From contig JAFGUF010000033.1 of NCBI GenBank assembly GCA_016938675.1, positions 1-64,000 on the forward strand: 64,000 bases of DNA. The letters run 5' to 3'. The notes under the pieces are model-generated. The model saw only the letters and a list, made by a program, of their open reading frames with translations, was not told where the DNA came from and searched no databases. Made by a program: the position numbers and the translations under genes. The stretch is from Clostridia bacterium (GTDB lineage Bacteria; Bacillota; Clostridia; Christensenellales; UMGS416). Shown here piece by piece: positions 48,114 to 57,470 of this stretch. How positions within the stretch are numbered: the first letter of the stretch is position 1; each line of letters begins with the position of its first letter.

Positions 48114-49232
48114 ATGAAAATAGAAAAAGCATCAAGCAAAAAGCAAATAAGAGATTTTGTGTATTTCCCTCAATCACTTTATGAAAATAATCCCTGTTAT
48201 GTGCCTCCCATATGGCTGGATGAGAAAAGCGCATACAACAAGAAAAACAATCCCATACTGGCTAATTCTGATTTTGAGCTTTTTCTGCTTTATGATAACT
48301 GCGGAAACCCTATAGGGCGCAATTTGGTTTATATAGACCACGCTCATAATGAATTCTACAAAGTGAATATGGGGTTTTTCGGCGCATTTGAATGCATAGA
48401 GGATGATAACGCCGCTGGTATGCTTATAAAGCCCGCAGAGGACTGGCTGATTGAACGAAACGTCGATACCATCAGGGGGCCTATACACCCTGTCGCCGAA
48501 AACTGGGGATTCGTATATGACGGATACCAATACCCGCCTGTATATATGTCGCCTTGGAATCCCGAATACTATCACAGCTTCTTTGTGTCGAGAGGATATG
48601 AAAAATCAAAGGATTTATTAGTATATGAGATAGATATAGAAAAGGGATATGACCTGCCTGAGCGCTACACTAGGTTTTACAATAAGTTTATGGAGCACTA
48701 TCCTGAAATAACGATCAGAAGAATTGACATGAATCACATAAAAAAGGATGCAAAGGCTATATGGGAAGTAACAAATATATCCCTAAAAGACAACTGGGGC
48801 TTTGTTCCTGTCGACATTGACGTGATGGAAGATATACTTAAGAAACTTAAGCTCATCGTTGACCCTGACGCCGTTTGGATAGTTGAAGACAGCGGCAAAC
48901 CAATAGGCTATTGCCTGGGGTTCCCTGATATAAATATTATACTTAAAAAAATAAGCGGAAAGCTATTGCCCTTTGGATGGATAAATCTTCTTTCTGGCGT
49001 TAAGCACCTTCGGGATTACAGGCTTTTCGGGCTAGCTGTGCATCCTGAATATCATAGGATGGGTCTTGACGCACTGATGTATATCAATCTTTATAATCAC
49101 CTAAAGGCCAAAAATGTGCGTATGGAGGCAAATTATATTCTGGAAGATAACCTGCATATCAAAAATTCGCTGGAAAAGCTGGGAATGGAATACCTGAAGA
49201 CCTACAGAATATATGATAAGAAACTTACATAA
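48114..49232 (+). CDS. GNAT-like N-acetyltransferase
   Basis: IRDFVYFPQSLYENNPCYVPPIWLDE; YRLFGLAVHPEYHRMGLDALMYINLY; start 48114 after AAGGA. Confidence 0.75.
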   Translation: MKIEKASSKKQIRDFVYFPQSLYENNPCYVPPIWLDEKSAYNKKNNPILANSDFELFLLYDNCGNPIGRNLVYIDHAHNEFYKVNMGFFGAFECIEDDNAAGMLIKPAEDWLIERNVDTIRGPIHPVAENWGFVYDGYQYPPVYMSPWNPEYYHSFFVSRGYEKSKDLLVYEIDIEKGYDLPERYTRFYNKFMEHYPEITIRRIDMNHIKKDAKAIWEVTNISLKDNWGFVPVDIDVMEDILKKLKLIVDPDAVWIVEDSGKPIGYCLGFPDINIILKKISGKLLPFGWINLLSGVKHLRDYRLFGLAVHPEYHRMGLDALMYINLYNHLKAKNVRMEANYILEDNLHIKNSLEKLGMEYLKTYRIYDKKLT

Positions 49233-49345
49233 AAATAAATCCACCAATATATAACTATTGCAAACCGCCATTAAAGCATTGTTTCGCACAGATAAATGTG
49301 ATAGAATACTTTAATTAGAAATTCAAATATATGAGAGGCACCTAT

Positions 49346-51016
49346 ATGTCATACGAACCAAAAAAAGCCCAGACAATTGAATCAACCAATTTTATAGAAA
49401 AATTCATCAATGAAGATATTGAAGAAGGTAAAGTAAAAAACTATATACACACTCGGTTTCCACCGGAACCTAACGGATACCTTCACATTGGCCATCTGAA
49501 AGCTATTTATATTGATTTTTCTATAGCAGAGAAATATCAAGGCCTTTGCAACCTGCGCTATGATGATACAAACCCCGAAAAGGAAGAAGTGGAGTTTGCA
49601 ATATCTCAGCAGGAAGATATAAAGTGGCTTGGTTTCGACTGGACCGGAGGCATATTCTACGGCTCAGACTATTTTGCAAAAACATATGAATTCGCAGTCG
49701 AGCTTATTAAGAAGGGTAAGGCCTATGTAGACGAGCTCTCACCTGAAGAGACAAGGGAATACCGCGGTACATTGACATCCCCTGGCAAAAATTCACCTTA
49801 CAGAGACAGGCCTGTTGAGGAGAATCTAAAGCTTTTTGATGAAATGAAGGAAGGCAAATATGAGGACGGTACGCTAACTCTACGTGCCAAAATCGATATG
49901 TCCAGCCCTAATATAAATATGCGGGACCCTGTAATATACCGTATAAAGCATGCTGAGCACTGGCGCGCAGGCGACAAATGGTGCATATACCCAATGTATG
50001 ACTTTGCTCATCCCATTCAGGATGCGCTCGAAAATATTACACATTCTCTTTGCTCGCTTGAATACGAGGCGCATCGCCCGCTGTATGACTGGGTAGTGGA
50101 TGAATTAGGCTTTGAACACAAGCCAAGGCAGATTGAATTTGCACGGCTGAATATTACAGGTACTGTAATGTCTAAGCGGCTGCTCAGAAGGCTGGTAGAG
50201 GAAGGCTATGTCGACGGCTGGGATGACCCAAGAATGCCCACAATCAGAGGCCTTCGCCGCAGAGGATTTACATCTGCAGCTATTAAGGACTTTGTAAAAA
50301 GAGCGGGAATTGCAAAAGCCGACTCCATAGTCGACTACAAGCTGCTCGAACACTGCGTAAGGGAAGACCTTAATGAAAATGCTCCAAGAGCTATGGTTGT
50401 AACAGAGCCTTTGAAAGTCGTTATAACAAGCTATGAAGGCAGCGAAGTATTGACAGGCAGCAATCATCCCAATCACCCTGAGTTCGGCGAGAGAGAAATG
50501 ACCTTCTCAAGAGAAATATACATAGAAAAAGGCGACTTCTGGGAAGACGCTCCTAGCAAATACCACAGACTGAAAAAGGATGGCGAAGTCAGGCTTATCA
50601 ATGCATATATTATTAAATTTGAAAAAGCCATTAAGGATGAAAACGGCAATGTAATTGAATTGCACTGCACACACGACGCCACCAGCAAATCAGGCGGAGA
50701 AACCTCAGGGAGAAAAGTAAAGGGTACTATTCACTGGGTTGATGCAAATAATTATGTACCAGTAGAAATAAAAAATTACGATGACTTAATAGATGAGAGT
50801 ATTGAAAGCGAAGACTTTATAGACAGGCTTAACAAAAACTCATTAACTATTATAAATGATGCTGTAGCTGAAAAATCACTGGAAAGTGCAAAGCAAGGAG
50901 ATAAGTTCCAGTTTATGCGCCAAGGCTACTATTGCCTAGACAGCAAGGAAAACGGGCTGGTATTTAACAGGACAGTAAGCCTTAAGGATGCGTTCTCCAG
51001 AACCATAGTAAGCTAA
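49346..51016 (+). CDS. glnS: Glutamine--tRNA ligase
   Basis: TRFPPEPNGYLHIGHLKAIYIDFSIAEKYQGLCNLRYDDTNPEKE; NITGTVMSKRLLRRLVEEGYVDGWDDPRMPTIRGLRRRGFT. Confidence 0.96.
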   Translation: MSYEPKKAQTIESTNFIEKFINEDIEEGKVKNYIHTRFPPEPNGYLHIGHLKAIYIDFSIAEKYQGLCNLRYDDTNPEKEEVEFAISQQEDIKWLGFDWTGGIFYGSDYFAKTYEFAVELIKKGKAYVDELSPEETREYRGTLTSPGKNSPYRDRPVEENLKLFDEMKEGKYEDGTLTLRAKIDMSSPNINMRDPVIYRIKHAEHWRAGDKWCIYPMYDFAHPIQDALENITHSLCSLEYEAHRPLYDWVVDELGFEHKPRQIEFARLNITGTVMSKRLLRRLVEEGYVDGWDDPRMPTIRGLRRRGFTSAAIKDFVKRAGIAKADSIVDYKLLEHCVREDLNENAPRAMVVTEPLKVVITSYEGSEVLTGSNHPNHPEFGEREMTFSREIYIEKGDFWEDAPSKYHRLKKDGEVRLINAYIIKFEKAIKDENGNVIELHCTHDATSKSGGETSGRKVKGTIHWVDANNYVPVEIKNYDDLIDESIESEDFIDRLNKNSLTIINDAVAEKSLESAKQGDKFQFMRQGYYCLDSKENGLVFNRTVSLKDAFSRTIVS

Positions 51017-51042
51017 AGCACAGAGGCGGATAAAAGGAAATT

Positions 51043-51798
51043 ATGATGCACAGTGCAGACAATCCGGAAAAGAAAATATCTGCTGGTTCAAAGTACGCAT
51101 ATGCCAATAAGCCTATTAAGGTAGCCAACCCCTATGATTATTCCGTGCTTATGATAGGCGGCAGCAGCGACAACCTTTCAGTTTCAAGAAACGCTTTCCT
51201 TTCAGCTGGCTGCTCATGCGAATTTGCGACAAACACTGCAGATGCCATAAAAATACTGCTTAAAAAGCCGGTAGACTTAGTTATCCTGAGCTCCGGCTTT
51301 ACTTTAGCTTTGCGCAAAATAAGAGAATTTTCATCCGTTACTATCCTTAGCATTTTAAGCAGAAACGCTCTTGAGATAGGAGGATGCGAGCTAACGCTGC
51401 GCTCTGATAATGACAACTACGATAAAAATGCATGTGAAAAAATCCTCTTTATACTGCAGGAATACAGAAACGCCTTCCGATTCTCCGGGGCTACGCGTTG
51501 CAGCAATGTGTATGTAAATATGGATACATTCGAAGCATATATAAATGATAAAAAAGTGCCTCTTAAGCCCATGGAAATGCGCATACTGTTTTATCTTATA
51601 AAGCATAAAAATCAGGTAATAAAAAGAAATGTGTTTGTTAAAGCTGTGTGGAACCAGAACGAGGATTTGAATTCACGCACTGTTGACGTCCATCTGATGG
51701 ACCTTAGAAAGACCCTTGCAAAGCATGAAGCCCGCCTATCCATAGGCACGTTGCGCAATGTCGGCATACGGCTGCTTGAAGATGGCATAAGCCTATAG
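51043..51798 (+). CDS. OmpR-type winged-helix protein with degenerate receiver-like domain
   Basis: C-terminal LKPMEMRILFYLIKHKNQVIKRNVFVKAVWNQNEDLNSRTVDVHLMDLRKTL; receiver-like N-terminus without phosphoacceptor Asp. Confidence 0.8.
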   Translation: MMHSADNPEKKISAGSKYAYANKPIKVANPYDYSVLMIGGSSDNLSVSRNAFLSAGCSCEFATNTADAIKILLKKPVDLVILSSGFTLALRKIREFSSVTILSILSRNALEIGGCELTLRSDNDNYDKNACEKILFILQEYRNAFRFSGATRCSNVYVNMDTFEAYINDKKVPLKPMEMRILFYLIKHKNQVIKRNVFVKAVWNQNEDLNSRTVDVHLMDLRKTLAKHEARLSIGTLRNVGIRLLEDGISL

Positions 51799-52251
51799 CT
51801 GCTTTTTGAGTTCTGCTTCAACTCGCCCCTTATCAACTGTAATTATTGCATATCTGCCGCTTCCCCCATACCCTGGATTAATGAATAGTATTCCGTTATT
51901 TTCAAGCAGTGAATAATGCGTATGCCCGAATAGAGCCACATCTGCCTGCATCTCCTGAGCTAAAAGCGACAGCCTCATAAGAGAAAGCTTGACAGCCTGA
52001 TGATGCCCATGCACTGCAAGAATATTAACACCCTCAATAGAAATCATTCTCTTCTCCGGCATTGTACTGCCTGCATCTCCGTTTGCCTTGACGCAGAGCA
52101 CTTCCATACCCAGCCTTTGGGATACCTTTTGAGCATCCTGAACATAATCACCTAAATGAATAAATATATCTGCATCACTATGCAATTTATAGATACTATA
52201 TAGTGCTTCAATGTGTCCATGCGTATCGGAAGTAACGATTATCTTTTTCAT
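51793..52251 (-). CDS. YfcE/MJ0936 family phosphodiesterase
   Basis: IIVTSDTHGHIEALYSI; FIHLGDYVQD; NILAVHGHHQA; VALFGHTHYSLLE. Confidence 0.9.
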   Translation of the reverse strand: MKKIIVTSDTHGHIEALYSIYKLHSDADIFIHLGDYVQDAQKVSQRLGMEVLCVKANGDAGSTMPEKRMISIEGVNILAVHGHHQAVKLSLMRLSLLAQEMQADVALFGHTHYSLLENNGILFINPGYGGSGRYAIITVDKGRVEAELKKQL

Positions 52252-52838
52252 CTTTCTCTGTCCAACTGCTCCTTAATTCCTTCGAGGGCTCTTTTCCTAT
52301 GGCTGATGCTGTTTTTCTCTTCACTTGTCAGTTCAGCCATGGTTTTTTCGATATCTTCCATATAAAACAGCGGATCGTAGCCAAAGCCTCCTGTTCCACG
52401 CCTTTCATATAATATTCTCCCTTGGCATGTACCTTTTGATGAAATCGGCTCCATACCCGGCCTGCACAAGACTATAGAGCTCACAAACTGTGCACCTCTA
52501 TGTTTCTCCGAAATATCCTGCATTTCCAAAAGCAGTTTATCGTTATTTGCATTGTCGTCGCCGTGAACTCCAGCATACCTTGCTGAATACACGCCCGGTT
52601 CGTTGTCCAGCGCAAATACCTCAAGCCCCGAATCGTCCGCTAAAGCTGCGCAGCCAAGCTTGGAGCATATATATTCAGCCTTAATGTGGGCATTCTCTTC
52701 AAATGTATCCCCTGTCTCTTCAATATCATCATTGCAGCCCGCTTCTTCCATTGATACAATTTCACCAAAATAACCGGACAAAATAAATTTGATTTCATCA
52801 ATCTTGTGCTTATTATTACTGGCAATCACAAGTTTCAT
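52248..52838 (-). CDS. rdgB: XTP/dITP diphosphatase (RdgB/HAM1)
   Basis: KLVIASNNKHKIDEIKFIL; AALADDSGLEVFALDNEPGVYSARYAG; GTGGFGYDPLFY; SHRKRAL. Confidence 0.94.
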   Translation of the reverse strand: MKLVIASNNKHKIDEIKFILSGYFGEIVSMEEAGCNDDIEETGDTFEENAHIKAEYICSKLGCAALADDSGLEVFALDNEPGVYSARYAGVHGDDNANNDKLLLEMQDISEKHRGAQFVSSIVLCRPGMEPISSKGTCQGRILYERRGTGGFGYDPLFYMEDIEKTMAELTSEEKNSISHRKRALEGIKEQLDRER

Positions 52839-54243
52839 TTACTATCTCCTTTTTGCCTTCATTTTTATTCTTTTTAGGCTTTACCGACAAAAGGTTCAGC
52901 CTTCTGTAAAGATAGAGCCCCGTAAGGCATGATAATGCATTACTTATAATTACAGGATACCACACTGCAAACTGATTTACATCGAAAATATACTTCAAGA
53001 CCAAAATACTTGGTATTCTGTATATCCAAAGTCTGCTCATCATCACTATCATTGAGTATATGCCCTTTCCAAGGCCAATAAACAGCCCTGTCCATATGCT
53101 GAATATACCCATCAGCGGAAGGGCAAGCGTAATAATCAATGCGTACTCTTGAGCATATGTTATGACGTTTATGTCGTCTGTAAATAGCACTATAAAATCC
53201 ATGCCGAATATTAGCAAAAGAGCAATTCCAAACACAACAAATGCCATGCTAACCTGAAAAGCTTTGCTCAGCGCCTCCTTTGTCCTGTGCATAAGCTCTG
53301 CTCCGGAATTCTGCCCAACTATTGCAGACAGCGCATTCCCAATTCCCATGCTAGGCATCGTGATAAGTGATACTATCCTATTGCCAATTATAAAAGCAGT
53401 GAGTACATTATCACCATAAGACAGCACAAGCCCATTAATTACCATGAACCCTATTGATGTGGTCGTCTGCCCCAGTGATGCAGGTATACCTGTGCGGCTT
53501 ATCTGTCCAATCACATTCCAGTCCGGCTTAAGCTGCGCAAAGTTCGGCTTATATTTTGTTTTTTTGGATAAAAAGTAATATGCAATGCTGAAAACACCCA
53601 GCGCTATTCTGGAGATAATGGTTGCCAGCGCTGCACCTTTCACTCCCATATCCAGTACAAAGATAAAAACCGGGTCAAGAACTATATTCATCACCACCGA
53701 CACGCCGCTGAATATCATTGGAAGAGCCATATTCCCCTGCGACTGCTGAATGGATTGAAACGCAAAGAAAAGATACATAAATGGTGTGCCTATAAAAATG
53801 ATATTAAGATATTCCATAGCATACTCATATGTCACGCCTGATACCTGCATCAGCCTAAGTATTAGCGGGGATGCCAGATATCCGATTGTACCCATCGCTA
53901 TGCCCAAAGCTAAAAGAAACGTTATTATCTGCGCCGAGGCGAGCCTCGCGCTTTCCGGCTTCCCTGCGCCTATATCATTGGATATTACGGCTACTGCACC
54001 CAATGAGAGCCCTGTGCCAAGCCCTATTATAGTGAATACAATCGGCCATACAACGCCTACTGCATTCAGCTGGTATTCGCCCATTCTCGATACAAAGTAG
54101 CTGTCTGCCAGATTATAAAATGTCTGAATAAGATTGGAGAGCATTATAGGCATGGAAAGAGAAATAATTACTTTATATAGGTTGCCGGTCAGTATAAAAT
54201 TACGCTTCTTGTCCTTTTTGATTATAGCACCTTCGCTCATCAT
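52816..54243 (-). CDS. MATE family efflux transporter
   Basis: ISLSMPIMLSNLIQTFYNLADSYFVSRMGEYQLNAVGVVWP; 12-TM pattern. Confidence 0.92.
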   Translation of the reverse strand: MMSEGAIIKKDKKRNFILTGNLYKVIISLSMPIMLSNLIQTFYNLADSYFVSRMGEYQLNAVGVVWPIVFTIIGLGTGLSLGAVAVISNDIGAGKPESARLASAQIITFLLALGIAMGTIGYLASPLILRLMQVSGVTYEYAMEYLNIIFIGTPFMYLFFAFQSIQQSQGNMALPMIFSGVSVVMNIVLDPVFIFVLDMGVKGAALATIISRIALGVFSIAYYFLSKKTKYKPNFAQLKPDWNVIGQISRTGIPASLGQTTTSIGFMVINGLVLSYGDNVLTAFIIGNRIVSLITMPSMGIGNALSAIVGQNSGAELMHRTKEALSKAFQVSMAFVVFGIALLLIFGMDFIVLFTDDINVITYAQEYALIITLALPLMGIFSIWTGLFIGLGKGIYSMIVMMSRLWIYRIPSILVLKYIFDVNQFAVWYPVIISNALSCLTGLYLYRRLNLLSVKPKKNKNEGKKEIVNETCDCQ

Positions 54244-54384
54244 TACTCCTTGTTTAATGTACCTTTATCATACATTTGTGTCGACATTTAGCCTGCTTCA
54301 TCCCCTTAACCCTAAAACAAGCCTTGCCTGTCTGCAATCATTCATTGCCTGAGATTTCATTTCACTAAATCTATCTTTCTCTTT

Positions 54385-54421
54385 AAAAAATTAAAAGGGC
54401 TGCCAAAACGACAACCCTTTG
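54385..54421 (-). terminator. Rho-independent terminator after rplA
   Basis: AAAGGG.TG/CA.CCCTTT stem (approx. 54393-54402/54412-54420), U-rich on minus strand. Confidence 0.75.
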
Positions 54422-54445
54422 ATTTTAATGATACGTTTTCTCTTT

Positions 54446-55135
54446 TTACATGAACTTCTGAGCATTCAGCTTGATTCCTGGGCCCATAGTAGATGAAATA
54501 ACAAGAGACTTGATGTATGTACCTTTGGCAGCTGCTGGCTTGGCCTTTACGATAGCTTCCATAAGTGTATTCAGGTTCTCCATGATTTTTTCTTTGCCGA
54601 ATGAAGCTTTGCCAATTATAACGTGACAAATAGCTGTCTTGTCGACACGGTACTCAACCTTACCTGATTTTACTTCTTCTACAGCCTTGGCAACATCTGT
54701 TGTAACTGTTCCGGATTTCGGGTTTGGCATTAATCCTTTTGGTCCCAGGACACGTCCGAGGCGGCCAACCTGGCCCATCATATCAGGAGTAGTTATCATA
54801 ACGTCAAAATCAAACCAGTTTTCTTTCTGTATTTTATCCAAAAAGTCAACGCCAACATAATCAGCTCCTGCATCCTGTGCCGCTTTTTCAGCATCACCTT
54901 TTGCAACAACTAAAACACGTACGTTTTTACCTGTTCCGTTAGGCAGCACTACAGTGCCTCTTACCTGCTGGTCAGCATGCCTTGGGTCTACTCCCAATCT
55001 TGCTGATATTTCAATAGTCTCATCAAATTTTGCCTTAGAAGTCTGAAGGGTTAATTCAACAGCTTCTTCTGCGTCATATAGTTTTTGCTTCTCAACCAGC
55101 TTTACGCTGTCTTGATATCTTTTTCCTCTTTTCAT
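54446..55135 (-). CDS. rplA: 50S ribosomal protein L1
   Basis: [69 protein letters not shown]; start 55135. Confidence 0.96.
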   Translation of the reverse strand: MKRGKRYQDSVKLVEKQKLYDAEEAVELTLQTSKAKFDETIEISARLGVDPRHADQQVRGTVVLPNGTGKNVRVLVVAKGDAEKAAQDAGADYVGVDFLDKIQKENWFDFDVMITTPDMMGQVGRLGRVLGPKGLMPNPKSGTVTTDVAKAVEEVKSGKVEYRVDKTAICHVIIGKASFGKEKIMENLNTLMEAIVKAKPAAAKGTYIKSLVISSTMGPGIKLNAQKFM

Positions 55136-55196
55136 TAGAACATAACCTCCATGTGGTAATATCGGCTTTCGGCCTTCCACAAGTTCAAATTTGTAA

Positions 55197-55622
55197 TTAT
55201 CCTTCTACCACTACGCCCATGCTTCTGGCTGTTCCTGCTATCATTGATATAGCTGCATCCAGGCTGGCTGCGTTAAGGTCGGGCATTTTAAGTTCTGCAA
55301 TTTCCTGCAGCTGCGCGCGAGTTATCTTGGCCACTTTATTTGTATGCGGCACAGCAGAGCCACTCTGAATATTGCAGGCTCTCTTTATAAGAACCGCTGC
55401 AGGCGGAGTCTTCGTGATGAATGAGAATGAGCGATCCGCGTAAACAGAGATAACAACAGGGATAATCAAACCTGCTTGTTGTGATGTTCTTGCATTGAAG
55501 TCTTTGCAAAAGCCCATGATGTTTACGCCATGCTGACCCAAAGCCGGGCCTATTGGCGGAGCCGGTGTTGCTTTGCCGGCAGGCACTTGCAGTTTGATCA
55601 TGCCAATGATTTTCTTTGCCAT
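55197..55622 (-). CDS. rplK: 50S ribosomal protein L11
   Basis: [46 protein letters not shown]. Confidence 0.97.
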   Translation of the reverse strand: MAKKIIGMIKLQVPAGKATPAPPIGPALGQHGVNIMGFCKDFNARTSQQAGLIIPVVISVYADRSFSFITKTPPAAVLIKRACNIQSGSAVPHTNKVAKITRAQLQEIAELKMPDLNAASLDAAISMIAGTARSMGVVVEG

Positions 55623-55725
55623 TTTTTTATCCTCCTTTAGATTGTGGTTAATCGGGTGTCCGCTTTATGCGGACATTATACGCCTGAATGACAACTCAGG
55701 CACATAACCTGCCCTCCCACTATAA
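55623..55725 (-). promoter_or_regulatory. Structured rplK 5' leader, candidate autoregulatory element
   Basis: Minus strand GTGGGAGGG...(GCCTGA-TCAGGC hairpin)(GTCCGC-GCGGAC hairpin)...AACCAC closing pairing before AAGGAGG. Confidence 0.5.
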
Positions 55726-55748
55726 AAACATCTGTATAGATGCAATTA

Positions 55749-56279
55749 TCAGTCCTTTATTTTCTTCACCTGGAAGAATTCCAGCTCAACCGGCGTCTCA
55801 CGCCCGAACATTGAAACAGTAATCCTCACCTTCTGTCTGTCTTCAAATACTTCTTCCACTATGCCGTTGAAATTTTCAAGAGCGCCCTTAATTACTCTTA
55901 CAGTATCTCCAACCTCAAATGTACGCTTGATTGGAATACGCTCCATTCCCATTGTGACGACTTCTTCATCACTTAATGGTACGGGCTTGGAGCCTGGGCC
56001 GACAAATCCTGTAACGCCTCTTGTGTTTCTTACTACATACCATGAATCGTCATTCATCATCATCTTTACCATTACGTAGCCCGGGAATACCTTTTTCATA
56101 ACCAGCTTTTTCTTGCCGTTTTTTACTTCAAGCACTTCCTCCATGGGCACCTTAATTTCAAAAATCTGATCCTGAAGGTTCTGGTTTTCGATAGCTTTTT
56201 CAAGATTTGATTTTACTTTATTTTCATAACCTGAATACGTATGAACTACATACCAAGCGCTTTTATCTTTTTCTGCCAT
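55749..56279 (-). CDS. nusG: Transcription termination/antitermination factor NusG
   Basis: WYVVHTYSGYENKVKSNLEKAIENQNLQDQIFEIKVPMEE; VFPGYVMVKMMMNDDSWYVVRNTRGVTGFVGPGSKPVPL. Confidence 0.96.
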   Translation of the reverse strand: MAEKDKSAWYVVHTYSGYENKVKSNLEKAIENQNLQDQIFEIKVPMEEVLEVKNGKKKLVMKKVFPGYVMVKMMMNDDSWYVVRNTRGVTGFVGPGSKPVPLSDEEVVTMGMERIPIKRTFEVGDTVRVIKGALENFNGIVEEVFEDRQKVRITVSMFGRETPVELEFFQVKKIKD

Positions 56280-56395
56280 AAAATAGGGGTGAAAACCCTT
56301 GCCTCCTTTGCTAAGTAGCTGAACAGTGCGCGCAGCCCGGCCTCGTCAATAAGTCAAGGCGGTCTGGCTAAAGCGTGTTACAACTTCCAAAAAGA

Positions 56396-56635
56396 TTAAT
56401 TAAGCAGTTCAAAGAGCTGTGTAGCACCATAGTCAAGGAAATAGACAATAATCATCATTATGCTTACGAACACAACAACAGCAATTGTATAAGCTACAAC
56501 GACCTTTTTTGTAGGCCAGGTTACTTTTTTGAGTTCGCTTACAACTTCCTTAAAAAAGTGACCGATCCTTTTTAAAAATCCGCCCTTCCTCTTGCCTTTA
56601 GCATTTTCACTTTTTTTAACTTTTGTATTTGCCAT
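56396..56635 (-). CDS. secE: Preprotein translocase subunit SecE
   Basis: RIGHFFKEVVSELKKVTWPTKKVVVAYTIAVVVFVSIMMIIVYFLDYG. Confidence 0.94.
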   Translation of the reverse strand: MANTKVKKSENAKGKRKGGFLKRIGHFFKEVVSELKKVTWPTKKVVVAYTIAVVVFVSIMMIIVYFLDYGATQLFELLN

Positions 56636-56660
56636 GATTAAATCCTAACGTAATATTATA

Positions 56661-56810
56661 TTATTTTGTTTCTCTGTGTAATGTTTGCTTTTTGCAAAAG
56701 CGACAGTACTTCTTTAATTCTATTCTGTCTGGATTGTTCTTTTTGTTTTTCTTTGTTTCGTAATTTCTCTGTTTGCACTCTGTGCATGCTAATGTTATTC
56801 CTACACGCAT
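56661..56810 (-). CDS. rpmG: 50S ribosomal protein L33 (49 aa, missing from ORF track)
   Basis: Minus-strand translation [55 protein letters not shown] Shine-Dalgarno. Confidence 0.94.
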   Translation of the reverse strand: MRVGITLACTECKQRNYETKKNKKNNPDRIELKKYCRFCKKQTLHRETK

Positions 56811-56901
56811 TATATTCAAGTCCTTTCTACGCTTACAAGTATGTCAACACATAGAATGTGAAAACTTCCTGATAAAAAATAAAAGAAATAATTCTTTCAT
56901 C

Positions 56902-56936
56902 AAAAAACGGTCTCTTCCTCCCGGAAAGACACCGTT
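56902..56936 (-). terminator. Terminator-like hairpin at the predicted 5' end of the rpmG-secE-nusG transcript
   Basis: Minus strand AACGGTGTCTTTCCGGGAGGAAGAGACCGTTTTTTG. Confidence 0.6.
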
Positions 56937-56939
56937 GCT

Positions 56940-56968
56940 ATTATAACACCATATAATTATCAAGTCAA
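56940..56968 (-). promoter_or_regulatory. Strong SigA-type promoter for rpmG-secE-nusG
   Basis: Minus strand TTGACT, 17-nt spacer, TATAAT. Confidence 0.8.
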
Positions 56969-57032
56969 CAAATTTTTGTGCCGCTCCGAGATGCTATATT
57001 GATGCCTCTCGAGACTAAAAAATTATACCGCA

Positions 57033-57467
57033 CTATTCCTTGAATGTCCAGAATTTGTTCAGCACAAAGTTCAAAACCATAGTGAAGCATATAGTAAGTG
57101 CCTGGGCAGGCAATACCCCCAACTTGGAGACAGTATCAGCTCCGTCCTTGCTGCCAATGCCCAAAACCGTAACGAATAAATACATAAGAAGAGTATTTAC
57201 GCCAAGGACTATAAGGTTTACTATTATAAATTTTAGCGCGTTATGAGTCGTCCTTTTCTTTTTGAACACCAAAAACGTTGACCACAAATATCCGTTCACT
57301 ACTCCGCATATATAGCCGATGGCTGATGACAGCAGATAATTTAATCCCAGCACACTGTTTAATATATATAAAACCAGCATAGTAATCAGTGTGTTCATTG
57401 CACCTACCATGCAGAAAAGTATAAACTGCTTATATTTAATAAACATCTTTTTAATAAATTCAATCAT
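57033..57467 (-). CDS. GtrA family membrane protein
   Basis: FILFCMVGAMNTLITMLVLYILNSVLGLNYLLSSAIGYICGVVNGYLWSTFLVF; NFVLNKFWTFKE. Confidence 0.9.
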   Translation of the reverse strand: MIEFIKKMFIKYKQFILFCMVGAMNTLITMLVLYILNSVLGLNYLLSSAIGYICGVVNGYLWSTFLVFKKKRTTHNALKFIIVNLIVLGVNTLLMYLFVTVLGIGSKDGADTVSKLGVLPAQALTICFTMVLNFVLNKFWTFKE

Positions 57468-57470
57468 ATG

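Noticed and set aside
56280-56395. Possible tRNA in the secE-nusG gap
   Set aside because: Some Firmicutes have a tRNA near secE, but no cloverleaf, T-loop GTTCRANNC or matching acceptor ends were found; the only tRNA seen is Trp at 1760.
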